A DNA stretch of 64,000 nt from NCBI GenBank assembly GCA_039822045.1, contig JBCBMY010000013.1, positions 1-64,000 on the forward strand, written 5' to 3'. Position 1 is the stretch's first letter. The number at the start of each line of letters is the position of its first letter. The position numbers were made by a program, and so were the translations under genes. Below are positions 33,505 through 41,933 of the stretch, one piece after another. This DNA comes from HLUCCA09 sp039822045 (lineage in GTDB: Bacteria > Pseudomonadota > Alphaproteobacteria > Rhodobacterales > Rhodobacteraceae). The notes beneath the pieces were generated by a model. That model was not told the origin of the DNA. It worked only from the letters and a program-made list of their open reading frames with translations, and made no database searches.

Positions 33505-35190
33505 TTAGCTCAGGAGGCGGCGGGCGATGACCTGGGCCTGGATCTCGGCGGCACCCTCGAAGATGTTGAGGATGCGGGCGTCGCAGAGGATGCGGGAGAT
33601 GGGGTATTCCAGGGCAAAGCCGTTGCCGCCGTGGATCTGGAGGCCGTTGTCGGCGGCCGACCACGCGACGCGCGCGCCCAGGAGCTTGGCCATGCCGGCC
33701 TCGAGGTCGCAGCGGCGCTCGGCATCCTTCTCGCGGGCCGAGAAATAGGTGAGCTGGCGCGCCACCATGATCTCCACCGCCATCATGGCGAGCTTGCCGG
33801 AGACACGCGGGAAGGCAATAAGCGATTGGCCGAACTGCTTGCGGTCGAGCGCATACTTCATCGCGACATCGAGCGCCGACTGTGCCACGCCGATCGCACG
33901 CGCCGCCGTCTGGATGCGCGCGCTCTCGAAGGTCTGCATGAGCTGCTTAAAGCCCTGGCCCTCGACGCCGCCCAGCAGGTTCTCCCCCTTCACCCGGAAG
34001 TCGTCGAAGTTGACCGTGTATTCCTTCATGCCGCGATAGCCGAGCACCTCAATCTCGCCGCCCGAGATGCCGACGTCCTGCCACGGCGCATCGTCCGTCC
34101 CTGGCGTCTTCTCGGCCAGAAACATCGACAGGCCTCTATAGTCGGTCGTGTCGGGCACCGTGCGGGCCAGAACGGTCATCACATGGGTGCGGGCGGCGTG
34201 GGTGATCCAGGTCTTGTTGCCGTTGACCACCCACGCGTCGCCGTCCTTTACCGCCTTGGTGCGGAGCGACCCGAGGTCCGACCCGGTGTTGGGCTCGGTG
34301 AACACGGCGGTCGGGAGGATCTCACCCGAGGCGAGGCCTGGCAGCCACTTCTCCTTCTGCTCCGGCGTGCCGCCACAGAGGATGAGCTCGGCCGCAATCT
34401 CCGACCGGGTGCCGAGGCTGCCCACGCCGATGTAGCCGCGCGACAGCTCTTCCGAGACGACGCACATGGCCGCTTTCGACATGCCCAGGCCACCGAACTC
34501 TTCGGGGATCGTCAGGCCGAAGACGCCCATTTCGGAGAGCTCCTGGATCACCTCCATGGGGATCAGTTCGTCCTTCAGGTGCCAGTCGTGCGCGTCTGGC
34601 TCCACGCGCTCCACCGCATAGCGGCGGAATTGGTCGCGGATCATCTCAAGCTCGTCGTCGAGGCCCGAGGCGCCGAACGTTGTGTTGGCCGCCTGCTCCT
34701 GCATCAACGCCACCAGCCGCGAGCGCACGGCCTGGGTATTGCCCTCCTGGGTCAGGGTCATCACCGCAGCCGCCATCATCGCGCGCTGGTCGTCCTGCGT
34801 CAGCCCCATGTCCTGCGGGCGCAGGATCTCGCCCTGCGACATCGGGATGCCGCCATAGATCTGCCAGAGATACTCACCAAACGCGATCTGCAGGATCAGC
34901 CGTTCGATCTCGCCGAGCTTGCCCTCGCTCTCCAGCCGCTCCGCCCAGAGCTGCATCTGGCGCAGGCTCTCCACATAGGTCGCAAGCCAGGCCAACCCGT
35001 GGGCCGCGGTCTGGTGCTGCTCCACAAGCGTGCCAGACACGCGGTCGCCGTCGAGGGTCATCGCCCGCACCCGGTCGCACGCCACCTCCAGAAGCGCCTC
35101 GGCGGGCCCAACGGCGGCCTTGGTCAGCGCCAGAAGGTCGGGCAGAAGGGCAGGGGTGGCGGCAGAGATGTCCTGTCCGTCATGGGCCAT
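33505..35190 (-). CDS. mcd: (2S)-methylsuccinyl-CoA dehydrogenase
   Basis: This 561-residue flavoprotein of the acyl-CoA dehydrogenase family has about 150 residues more at the N terminus than ordinary members. That extension (LLPDLLALTKAAVGPAEALL to QMQLWAERLESEGKLGEIER) is characteristic of methylsuccinyl-CoA dehydrogenase. The enzyme oxidises (2S)-methylsuccinyl-CoA to mesaconyl-CoA in the ethylmalonyl-CoA pathway for acetyl-CoA assimilation. Core motifs include TIPEEFGGLGMSKAAMCVVS, AVFTEPNTGSDLGSLRTKA, YALDRKQFGQ and IHGGNGFALEYPISRILCDA. No other pathway gene (ccr, ecm, mch) is in the window. The identification rests on length and the N-terminal extension. A different long acyl-CoA dehydrogenase is the alternative. 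Confidence 0.85.
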   Translation of the reverse strand: MAHDGQDISAATPALLPDLLALTKAAVGPAEALLEVACDRVRAMTLDGDRVSGTLVEQHQTAAHGLAWLATYVESLRQMQLWAERLESEGKLGEIERLILQIAFGEYLWQIYGGIPMSQGEILRPQDMGLTQDDQRAMMAAAVMTLTQEGNTQAVRSRLVALMQEQAANTTFGASGLDDELEMIRDQFRRYAVERVEPDAHDWHLKDELIPMEVIQELSEMGVFGLTIPEEFGGLGMSKAAMCVVSEELSRGYIGVGSLGTRSEIAAELILCGGTPEQKEKWLPGLASGEILPTAVFTEPNTGSDLGSLRTKAVKDGDAWVVNGNKTWITHAARTHVMTVLARTVPDTTDYRGLSMFLAEKTPGTDDAPWQDVGISGGEIEVLGYRGMKEYTVNFDDFRVKGENLLGGVEGQGFKQLMQTFESARIQTAARAIGVAQSALDVAMKYALDRKQFGQSLIAFPRVSGKLAMMAVEIMVARQLTYFSAREKDAERRCDLEAGMAKLLGARVAWSAADNGLQIHGGNGFALEYPISRILCDARILNIFEGAAEIQAQVIARRLLS

Positions 35191-35394
35191 GGGTCGTGTC
35201 CTTTCCTCTGCGTGAGGTCACCTCGTCCAGTCCGAGCGGAGATAGGCTTTTCGCAGGTGCAGCGCAACATAAATTCGCAGGGCGGCGCTCAGTTGAACGA
35301 AAGTGTCTCGGCCTTCTCCGGTTCCCTCCTGTACGTGAGGCGCCCTTGGACGAAGACGAGCGTGGCGGGGTGCCGCAGACCCACCGATCGTAGC

Positions 35395-36126
35395 TCAGAA
35401 GCGGATCGCACGCCAAAGGCCAAGGCTGTCGCGGTCCGGAGCGTCAGGCAGCGTGCCGTTCCGGCCCGCAGCAATGCGCCCGGCCACATGGGCGCAAACG
35501 CAGGCGTCGAGCAGGTCGTCCCACCCCCATCGGCCCGTCCGCGGGCCAAGGCGCGCCGCCAGGGCATTGGCGTCAAACCCGAGTGCCGTCAGGGCACTTT
35601 CGCGCGCCTGCCGGCCCTCGGGTCGCTTCTTGGGGGGCAGGGTCCGCCCGGTCAGCGCGGCAAAGGCAATCTCGGGATGCGCCTCCCACACCGTGGCGTC
35701 CGGGGAGGCGCGCAGCAGATCATCCACTTCCGCGATCTTGCCGCAAATGTTGAAGCACTGGACCGAGATCGCGTTCGGCGGGGGGAAGGCCGTGCGCAGA
35801 GCGCCGTAGTCGCGGGTTTTCCGGAAAAAATCTAGATGCGCCCGGCTAGGCGCCGGGAACACGCGCGATCCCGGCGCGCGGACATCGTCTGGTGCCCGCT
35901 TCGCCAGAAAGGCGCGCGCGGCTCGGTCGACTGGGCGCGGTCCATCCTGAGGCGTGTCCATCAGGCCGATCGGGATGTCGATGGCAAGCGGCGTACCAAG
36001 GGCGCTGGCCTCGGCCGCGGTGCCGGTGATGGTCGCGCGCGCCTCGGCCGGTCGGCCGCCCGGCACCCTCACAACGAGCCACCCCGCCGGGCACCCGTCG
36101 GCCCCCGCGACCCAAGGCTCACCCAT
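35395..36126 (-). CDS. DUF429 family protein
   Basis: This 243-residue protein starts VAGADGCPAGWLVVRV, the family opening in which an Asp sits in an RNase H-like fold. It also has LAIDIPIGLMD, RVFPAPSRAHLDF, SVQCFNICGKIAEVDDLL and WEAHPEIAFAALTG. It ends with GWDDLLDACVCAHVAGRIA, carrying further acidic residues. The family is predicted to be nuclease-like but no reaction is established. Its ATG lies inside the last codons of the upstream DUF3859-like gene (8-base overlap), so translation is probably coupled. About 200 bases separate it from mcd downstream, and nothing is seen in that gap. Confidence 0.85.
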   Translation of the reverse strand: MGEPWVAGADGCPAGWLVVRVPGGRPAEARATITGTAAEASALGTPLAIDIPIGLMDTPQDGPRPVDRAARAFLAKRAPDDVRAPGSRVFPAPSRAHLDFFRKTRDYGALRTAFPPPNAISVQCFNICGKIAEVDDLLRASPDATVWEAHPEIAFAALTGRTLPPKKRPEGRQARESALTALGFDANALAARLGPRTGRWGWDDLLDACVCAHVAGRIAAGRNGTLPDAPDRDSLGLWRAIRF

Positions 36127-36682
36127 TGCCGCGGAAAAGCCCGGCAGCCCGCGAGATCACATCGGGCGACCGGCAATGCTCCGACGGGCTCGCGCCCGAG
36201 CCATCCGCCGTCACGGTGAAAGACACGCGATAGATCACCGCGCCGTCGGCTTCAGCCACAAACGTCCATAGGCCCGGCACCATCTCGCGATGCAGATCGA
36301 ACGTAAACGCGTTGAGTTGCGGGGTCAGGGCCTCGAACGTGGTGGTGTAGCGCTCCACCTCGGTTCCCGTTTCGCGGAATGGCGGGTGTATCACGGTCAT
36401 AGTCACAACCGGCGCGCCCGGAGGCGGAACAACGACCGACACCCCAAAGGTTGCACCCGGCTCGAGCGCGATCCGATCCGTCGTCACCACTATGCTCGCG
36501 GGCCCTTCGAACCGGCGCACCGTCCCCGAATCCGTCTCGGGTGCGGCCACGTCGACCCCGTCACGTGGCCCGCACACCAGCCCGTAGTCGAGGCCGCGCA
36601 CATCGGATGCCGCGAACTCCACGCCCGCGGAGGCGAACGTCGTGAGGCCAGCGAGGGCAATGGCAAGGACACTACGATGCAT
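36119..36682 (-). CDS. Exported DUF3859-like protein
   Basis: This 187-residue protein has a signal peptide (SVLAIALAGLTTFASA). The mature part carries VRGLDYGLVCG, a LEPGATFGVSVVV segment and the family-like TVIHPPFRETG, followed by beta-rich sequence ending FVAEADGAVIYRVSFTV. These features resemble DUF3859. The match is from memory of the motif pattern and should be taken as moderate. A longer in-frame start at 36784 exists, but the signal peptide begins properly at 36682. It lies between pckA and the DUF429 gene on the same strand. Its function is unknown. Confidence 0.7.
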   Translation of the reverse strand: MHRSVLAIALAGLTTFASAGVEFAASDVRGLDYGLVCGPRDGVDVAAPETDSGTVRRFEGPASIVVTTDRIALEPGATFGVSVVVPPPGAPVVTMTVIHPPFRETGTEVERYTTTFEALTPQLNAFTFDLHREMVPGLWTFVAEADGAVIYRVSFTVTADGSGASPSEHCRSPDVISRAAGLFRGNG

Positions 36683-36768
36683 CAGCGAGAAATGGGGAAA
36701 GGCGCGCAAACGGCAAGGCGCGCGCGCCAAGTCCCACGAGGTCCGGGGTCCCGCCCCATGCCGATCGC

Positions 36769-36791
36769 CGGGGCGGCTTGGCACCGCCCCG
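36769..36791 (-). terminator. Hairpin after pckA
   Basis: A perfect 8-bp stem (36769-36776 with 36784-36791, seven-base loop) lies five bases beyond the pckA stop. No T-run follows on the minus strand, so it may be a weak terminator or an mRNA 3'-end stabiliser. Confidence 0.5.
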
Positions 36792-36796
36792 ATGGG

Positions 36797-38395
36797 TCAC
36801 CCGATGGCGACGGCTTTCACGTCTTCGTCGATGAAGGGCACGTATTGCTCGAAGTTCTCGGCAAACATCTCCACGAGTTTCGCCGCCTGCCGGTCATAGG
36901 CGGCCTTGTCCGCCCAGGTCCCCCGCGGGTCGAGCAACTGGCTGTCGACGCCCGGCACATTCACAGGCACCTGGAAGCCGAAACTGGCGTCCTTGCGGAA
37001 CGTCGCCTCGTTCAGCGTGCCGTCGAGCGCCGCGTGGAGGAGGGCGCGCGTCGCCTTGATCGGCATCCGGTGGCCCGTGCCATAGGCACCGCCCGTCCAA
37101 CCGGTATTCACCAGCCAGCAGGTCGCCCCGTAATGCGCGATCTTCTCGCGCAGCAGGTTGCCGTACACTTCGGGCCGGCGCGGCATGAACGGCGCGCCAA
37201 AGCAGGTCGAGAAGGTCGGCTCCGGCTCGGTCACGCCGCGCTCGGTCCCCGCAACTTTGGCGGTGAAGCCAGACAGGAAGTGATACATCGCCTGCGCCGG
37301 GGTCAGCCGGGCAATCGGCGGCAGCACGCCAAACGCGTCGCACGTGAGCATCACGATGTTCTTGGGGTGCCCGCCCATGCCTGAGGCCGAGGCATTGGGG
37401 ATCGAGTGCAGCGGATAGGCGCACCGCATATTGGCGGTCAGGCTGTCATCCTCGAAGTCGAGCGCCTTGGTCTCTTTGTCATAGACCATGTTCTCGATCA
37501 CAGTTCCGAACATCGAGGTCGTGGCATAGATCTCGGGCTCGGCCGTGGGCGACAGCGAGATCGTCTTGGCATAGCAGCCGCCTTCGAAGTTGAAGGTGCC
37601 GCGGTCCGACCAGCCATGCTCGTCGTCGCCGATCAGCGTGCGCTCGGGATCGGCCGAGAGCGTCGTCTTGCCGGTTCCCGACAGGCCAAAGAAAATCGCC
37701 GAATCCACCGGATTGCCCTGCGCGTGGTTGGCCGAGCAATGCATCGCCATCACGCCTTTCGCCGGCAGCAGATAGTTCAAGAGGGTGAACACTGATTTCT
37801 TGTTCTCTCCGGCATATTCCGTGCCGCCGATCAGGATGAGCTTCTTGGTCAGGTTGATCGCGATCACCGTTTCGGTGCGGCAATCGTGCTTGGCCGGATT
37901 GGCCTGGAACGATGGGCAATTGATGATCGTGAAATCCGGGGTGAACGTGTCGAGGTCGCCCCGCTCGGGTCGGCGCAGCATGTGCCGGATGAAGAGGCCA
38001 TGCCAGGCAAGCTCCGTCACCATCCGCACATCGATATGAAGCGCAGGGTCGGCGCCACCGCGCAGATCCTGCACGAAGTAATCGCGACCGGCCATGTGTG
38101 CCAGCATGTCCTCATGGAGCGCATCGAACCCCGCCGTCGACATCGGGCGGTTGTTCTCCCACCAGATCGTGTCTTCGGTCGTGGCGTCGCGCACCACGTG
38201 CTTGTCCTTGGGCGACCGGCCGGTGAACTTGCCGGTCGAGCACAGAAACGCGCCCCCGCGGCCCATTTCCCCCTCGCCCCGCTTGATCGCTTCAGCGATC
38301 AGATCCGGCTCGGTCAGATTGTAATAGACATTGCCAAGACCTGCGATGCCCTGGTCCTCGAGCCTGCAGCTCGGATTCACACGTCCAATGTCCAT
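36797..38395 (-). CDS. pckA: Phosphoenolpyruvate carboxykinase (ATP)
   Basis: This 532-residue cytoplasmic enzyme converts oxaloacetate and ATP to phosphoenolpyruvate, the entry step of gluconeogenesis. The nucleotide loop is GLSGTGKTTLSADPER. Other landmarks are FTGRSPKDKHVV near the N terminus, MHCSANHAQGNPVDSAIFF, the metal site region LIGDDEHGWSD, ENMVYDKETKALDFEDDSLT and NTGWTGGAYGTGHRMPI. The length is normal. The gene is divergent from chvI across 375 bases. ChvI-type regulators are known to activate or modulate pckA in rhizobia and Agrobacterium, so the arrangement fits direct control. Confidence 0.97.
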   Translation of the reverse strand: MDIGRVNPSCRLEDQGIAGLGNVYYNLTEPDLIAEAIKRGEGEMGRGGAFLCSTGKFTGRSPKDKHVVRDATTEDTIWWENNRPMSTAGFDALHEDMLAHMAGRDYFVQDLRGGADPALHIDVRMVTELAWHGLFIRHMLRRPERGDLDTFTPDFTIINCPSFQANPAKHDCRTETVIAINLTKKLILIGGTEYAGENKKSVFTLLNYLLPAKGVMAMHCSANHAQGNPVDSAIFFGLSGTGKTTLSADPERTLIGDDEHGWSDRGTFNFEGGCYAKTISLSPTAEPEIYATTSMFGTVIENMVYDKETKALDFEDDSLTANMRCAYPLHSIPNASASGMGGHPKNIVMLTCDAFGVLPPIARLTPAQAMYHFLSGFTAKVAGTERGVTEPEPTFSTCFGAPFMPRRPEVYGNLLREKIAHYGATCWLVNTGWTGGAYGTGHRMPIKATRALLHAALDGTLNEATFRKDASFGFQVPVNVPGVDSQLLDPRGTWADKAAYDRQAAKLVEMFAENFEQYVPFIDEDVKAVAIG

Positions 38396-38770
38396 TTGTA
38401 TCTCCCTGGCCAGATCAGGCGCCGGCCTAAACCTTTACACAACAGTGCGGCGCCGCGGCGCCGACGATGAAACGGGCAGGGGAAGCGCCCCCGCGGCGCC
38501 GGGAGGCTCGTGCCCCCGCGCTTTGGGTATACCATGGGCTGCGCACCTGAAAATGGCTGCGCGCGCTACCGTTAGCGTGATCAGGGCGCGTTTAGCGCCA
38601 ACAGATACAATCCTTGCGCGAACGAGTGATGCGCATTAGCCATTCCTTTGGGAAATCAGCATTGGGTGGGGCTGCCCAGGGGCGCGATTCGGTTTCTGCT
38701 GTTGCTTCGTGTCCCTATACGCCTGAAACTGCCGCGAAAGCGACAATTCGGGCAGAAAAGGAAGAATTCG
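38396..38770. other. pckA-chvI divergent control region
   Basis: No gene is seen. The region must hold both promoters. It contains small inverted repeats, such as GGCGC with GCGCC around GTTTA at about 38585-38599 and CG-rich palindromes near 38450. A TACAAT hexamer sits at 38606-38611 without a convincing -35 partner. A ChvI binding site is expected here but I could not define one. Confidence 0.5.
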
Positions 38771-39472
38771 ATGTCTCGCATCGCGCTTGTAGATGACGAC
38801 CGCAACATCCTCACCTCGGTGTCGATGACGCTGGAAGCCGAAGGTTTCGACGTGGAAACCTACAATGACGGGCAATCCGCTCTCGACGCGTTCAACCGCA
38901 AACTGCCCGACATGGCCGTGCTCGACATCAAGATGCCCCGGATGGATGGCATGGACCTGCTCCAGCGTCTCCGCCAGAAAACCTCGATGCCGGTGATCTT
39001 TCTGACCTCGAAGGACGACGAGATCGACGAGGTGCTGGGTCTGCGCATGGGGGCCGACGACTATGTCAAAAAGCCCTTCAGCCAGCGGCTTCTGGTTGAG
39101 CGCATTCGCGCACTCCTGCGCCGCCAGGAGGTGATTGCGCAGGATGAGGTTGGTGAAGGCGAAACCGCACAGGTCATGAGCCGCGGCAACCTCACGATGG
39201 ATCCGCTGCGCCATTCGGTGACGTGGAAGGGCCTCGATGTCACGCTGACGGTCACCGAGTTTCTGCTCCTGCAGGCGCTCGCGCAGCGCCCCGGCTTCGT
39301 GAAAAGCCGCGATCAACTGATGGATGTCGCCTACGACGATCAAGTCTATGTCGACGATCGGACGATCGACAGCCACATCAAGCGTCTGCGCAAGAAGATG
39401 CGCAGCGTCGACGACGAGTTCTCGGCGATCGAGACGCTCTACGGCATCGGATACCGCTACAACGAAGAATGA
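38771..39472 (+). CDS. chvI: Response regulator ChvI
   Basis: This is a 233-residue OmpR-family regulator. The receiver has VDDDRN, phospho-acceptor Asp52 in VLDIKMPRMDG and YVKKPFSQRLL. The winged helix has VTEFLLLQALAQRPGFVKS and DRTIDSHIKRLRKKMR. The sequence and the neighbourhood (pckA divergent; chvG, hprK, rapZ, EIIA and HPr downstream) identify ChvI of alphaproteobacteria. There it controls acid response, envelope functions and central carbon genes. The ATG at 38771 follows GGAAGAATTCG. The longer frame start at 38648 is not conserved-looking. A 247-base gap before chvG holds no recognised gene. Confidence 0.95.
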   Translation: MSRIALVDDDRNILTSVSMTLEAEGFDVETYNDGQSALDAFNRKLPDMAVLDIKMPRMDGMDLLQRLRQKTSMPVIFLTSKDDEIDEVLGLRMGADDYVKKPFSQRLLVERIRALLRRQEVIAQDEVGEGETAQVMSRGNLTMDPLRHSVTWKGLDVTLTVTEFLLLQALAQRPGFVKSRDQLMDVAYDDQVYVDDRTIDSHIKRLRKKMRSVDDEFSAIETLYGIGYRYNEE

Positions 39473-39719
39473 GGCCGGCCGGGCCGGCGGCGGTCCGACG
39501 GCATGTGGAGTATGCGCGGCGCCCGGGGGCACGGCCCCGACGGGCCCGTTGGCATGCGGTGGGGTGCGCTCTGGTGTTCTGTGCAGAAGGCGCGATAAGA
39601 TAAGGGTCTCTTGCTGCGCGTCGTCAGCGGATAGGGGGCGCGGCGCAACGCGCTATATGTGATCTTGTGTGGCGGGCCGGCGCCGCGCGAGAGGGGGTAA
39701 CCGGCCGAGGGCAACAGGC

Positions 39720-41423
39720 GTGCGCGACACGAAGCAGCATGGTGACGGTCAGGGCGACATCGTCCTTGGCGAGGATTGGGTCAGCCCCGATCCCGAGGAG
39801 TCCGGCGAAATCCGTCGCCGGCGGTCCAGGCCGGGCGTGCTCACGCTCAACCGCTCGCCGCTGGCCCGCAAGATCATCACCTTCAACCTGATCGGCCTCC
39901 TGATCCTCGTGGGCGGTGTGTTCTATCTCAACCCGTTCCGCGACAGCCTTGCGGCCCAGCGCGAGGCCGGCCTGCAGGCCGAAGCAAGCCTGATCGCCGA
40001 CATCTTCGAGAGCCAGATCGCAAACCCGCAGGCGCAGGCGGCCCCAACCGACGCCGAAATGCCGCGCGGCCGCGCGGCCGACGCCATCCTCAACGGGCTG
40101 ACGCTGTCTCCCGGGATCGACGTCTTCGTCTTCGACGCCGCCAAGTCGCTCCTCGGCCAGGATTCCGGGCCGCCAGGACCGGTTATCTCGACCGAGGGCT
40201 CGACGGTGATCACCGACTTCCTCAATGCCGTGTGGGAAGGGATGAGCCGTCTGGTCAACGCAAGGCGCGAGCAGAGACCACGCCTTGACCCCGAAACGCA
40301 AGTGCGCGCCCTGCTCGACACCGCGCTCGCCGGCGACACCGTGCTTTACGCCGGCATCGATGCCGATGGCGGCACCACCTTCTCCGTCGCCTCTCCGGTC
40401 GTTGTTGGGGGCGAGGTGCTGGGCGTCGTGGGCGTCACGTCGGCGTCGGGCGAGATCGATGCTCTGGTCCGCGCCGAGCGCGAACAGGTCCTCCAGATGT
40501 TCGTGATCGCGATCCTCGTCTCAATCGGCCTTTCGCTGGTGCTCGCTTCCACCATCGCCAATCCGCTCTCAGATCTGGCCGCCGCAGCCGAGGTCGGGCG
40601 CGAGCGCAACGCCCGCCATATGAGCCCCGGCCGCGTGCGCATCCCCGATCTCTCCGGCCGGCCCGACGAGATCGGGCGGCTCTCGGCCGCGCTGCGCTCG
40701 ATGGTGGCCGCGCTCTACGACCGGATCGACGCCAACGAGCAATTCGCAGCCGACGTCTCGCACGAGATCAAGAACCCGCTCGCGAGCCTTCGCTCGGCCG
40801 TCGGCACCCTCCGCGTGGCCAAACGCGAAGACCAGAAGGAACGGCTCTGCGACGTGATCGAACATGATGTGCGCCGGCTCGACCGGCTCGTCTCCGATAT
40901 CTCCAACGCCTCGCGCCTCGACAGCGAACTGGTCAAGGAAGAGGAAGAACAGTTCGACCTCGTGCGCATGCTCGATGGGGTATGCGGGTACCTCAGCGAG
41001 CAGGCCGAGAAAGACGGCGTCGAGTTCATCACCGACATGCCCCGCACCCCGATGGAGGTGTTCGGCCTCGAGGCGCGCCTGGCGCAGGTCTTCGTCAACC
41101 TCATCACCAATGCGATCTCGTTCTGCGAAGACGGCGACGCGGTGCGGGTCTGGGCGCGGATGCGCGAGAACCGGGTGCTTGTGGTTGTCGAGGACACCGG
41201 CCCCGGCATTCCCGAACAGGCGCTCACCAAGATCTTCAACCGCTTCTACAGCGAGCGGCCCGAGGGCCAGTTCGGCGACCATTCGGGGCTCGGTCTGGCC
41301 ATCTCCAAGCAGATCGTCGAGGCCCATGGCGGCGTGATCTGGGCCGAAAACATCCGTCCCACCCATGCCGACCTAACCTCGGAGCCGCTCGGCGCGCGCT
41401 TCGTGGTGGGCCTGCCGGTCTGA
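39720..41423 (+). CDS. chvG: Sensor histidine kinase ChvG
   Basis: This inner-membrane kinase has about 567 residues. A cytoplasmic N terminus (DIVLGEDWVSPDP) leads to helix 1 (IITFNLIGLLILVGGVFYL). A periplasmic sensor domain of about 190 residues follows, with helix 2 (FVIAILVSIGLSLVLASTI), HAMP, and HisKA with ADVSHEIKNPLASLRSAV. The HATPase domain has NLITNAISF, EDTGPGIP and SGLGLAISKQIVEAHGG. In other alphaproteobacteria ChvG is held inactive by the periplasmic repressor ExoR, which is not in this window. The start is uncertain. The GTG at 39720 follows GAGGGCAACAGGC. A GTG at 39669 gives 17 more Arg-rich residues. Confidence 0.93.
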   Translation: MRDTKQHGDGQGDIVLGEDWVSPDPEESGEIRRRRSRPGVLTLNRSPLARKIITFNLIGLLILVGGVFYLNPFRDSLAAQREAGLQAEASLIADIFESQIANPQAQAAPTDAEMPRGRAADAILNGLTLSPGIDVFVFDAAKSLLGQDSGPPGPVISTEGSTVITDFLNAVWEGMSRLVNARREQRPRLDPETQVRALLDTALAGDTVLYAGIDADGGTTFSVASPVVVGGEVLGVVGVTSASGEIDALVRAEREQVLQMFVIAILVSIGLSLVLASTIANPLSDLAAAAEVGRERNARHMSPGRVRIPDLSGRPDEIGRLSAALRSMVAALYDRIDANEQFAADVSHEIKNPLASLRSAVGTLRVAKREDQKERLCDVIEHDVRRLDRLVSDISNASRLDSELVKEEEEQFDLVRMLDGVCGYLSEQAEKDGVEFITDMPRTPMEVFGLEARLAQVFVNLITNAISFCEDGDAVRVWARMRENRVLVVVEDTGPGIPEQALTKIFNRFYSERPEGQFGDHSGLGLAISKQIVEAHGGVIWAENIRPTHADLTSEPLGARFVVGLPV

Positions 41424-41432
41424 GGCCGCGCC

Positions 41433-41933
41433 GTGACGCCGGCCGCGCCCGATGCGGCAGGACCGGCACTGGGCAAAACCCTCCCGTCAGACAGGTCCGA
41501 CGCAGCGGCGGGCGCTGCCTGCACGCTCCACGCCTCCGCCGTTGCCCGCGACGGGCGCGCGCTGGCGATCACCGGGCCGTCGGGCGCGGGCAAATCGGCC
41601 CTCGCGCTTCAGATGATCGGCCTCGGGGCACAGCTCGTCGCCGATGATCGGCTGATCGTACAGCGATCCGCGGGCGGGCTCACGGTCGCCGCGCCCGATC
41701 CCATTGCCGGCCTGATCGAGGTGAGGGGCCTCGGTCTCCTCCGCGTGCCCCATACGGGTCCGCTGCCGCTCGCCGGGATCGTCGATCTGTCCCGCGACGA
41801 ACCCGAGCGACTGCCGCCCGATCGCACCATGCCGCTGCTCGGACAGAACGTCCCCTTGTATTGGCGGATCGAGGGTGCACATTTCGCAGCAGCGCTCCTG
41901 CTTGTTCTTTCCGGGGCGCGGGTGAGAGTATGA
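41433..41933 (+). CDS. hprK: HPr kinase/phosphorylase, short alphaproteobacterial form
   Basis: This 166-residue protein corresponds only to the C-terminal catalytic domain of the roughly 310-residue Gram-positive HprK. The P-loop GPSGAGKSA (residues 48-56) is followed by LVADDRLIV, matching the catalytic Asp region, and by LIEVRGLGLLRVP, the HprK signature region. It phosphorylates or dephosphorylates the regulatory Ser of HPr. HPr is encoded four genes later with that Ser present. The start is a GTG ten bases after the chvG stop. The stop overlaps the rapZ start (ATGA). The short form is usual in alphaproteobacteria, so it is not a truncation. Confidence 0.93.
   Translation: MTPAAPDAAGPALGKTLPSDRSDAAAGAACTLHASAVARDGRALAITGPSGAGKSALALQMIGLGAQLVADDRLIVQRSAGGLTVAAPDPIAGLIEVRGLGLLRVPHTGPLPLAGIVDLSRDEPERLPPDRTMPLLGQNVPLYWRIEGAHFAAALLLVLSGARVRV

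Noticed and set aside
35191..35394. A possible small gene between mcd and the DUF429 gene
   Set aside because: No frame there has both a ribosome site and protein-like composition.
41433..41933. hprK as a truncated gene
   Set aside because: The short, C-terminal-domain-only form is normal for alphaproteobacterial HprK, and the P-loop is intact.
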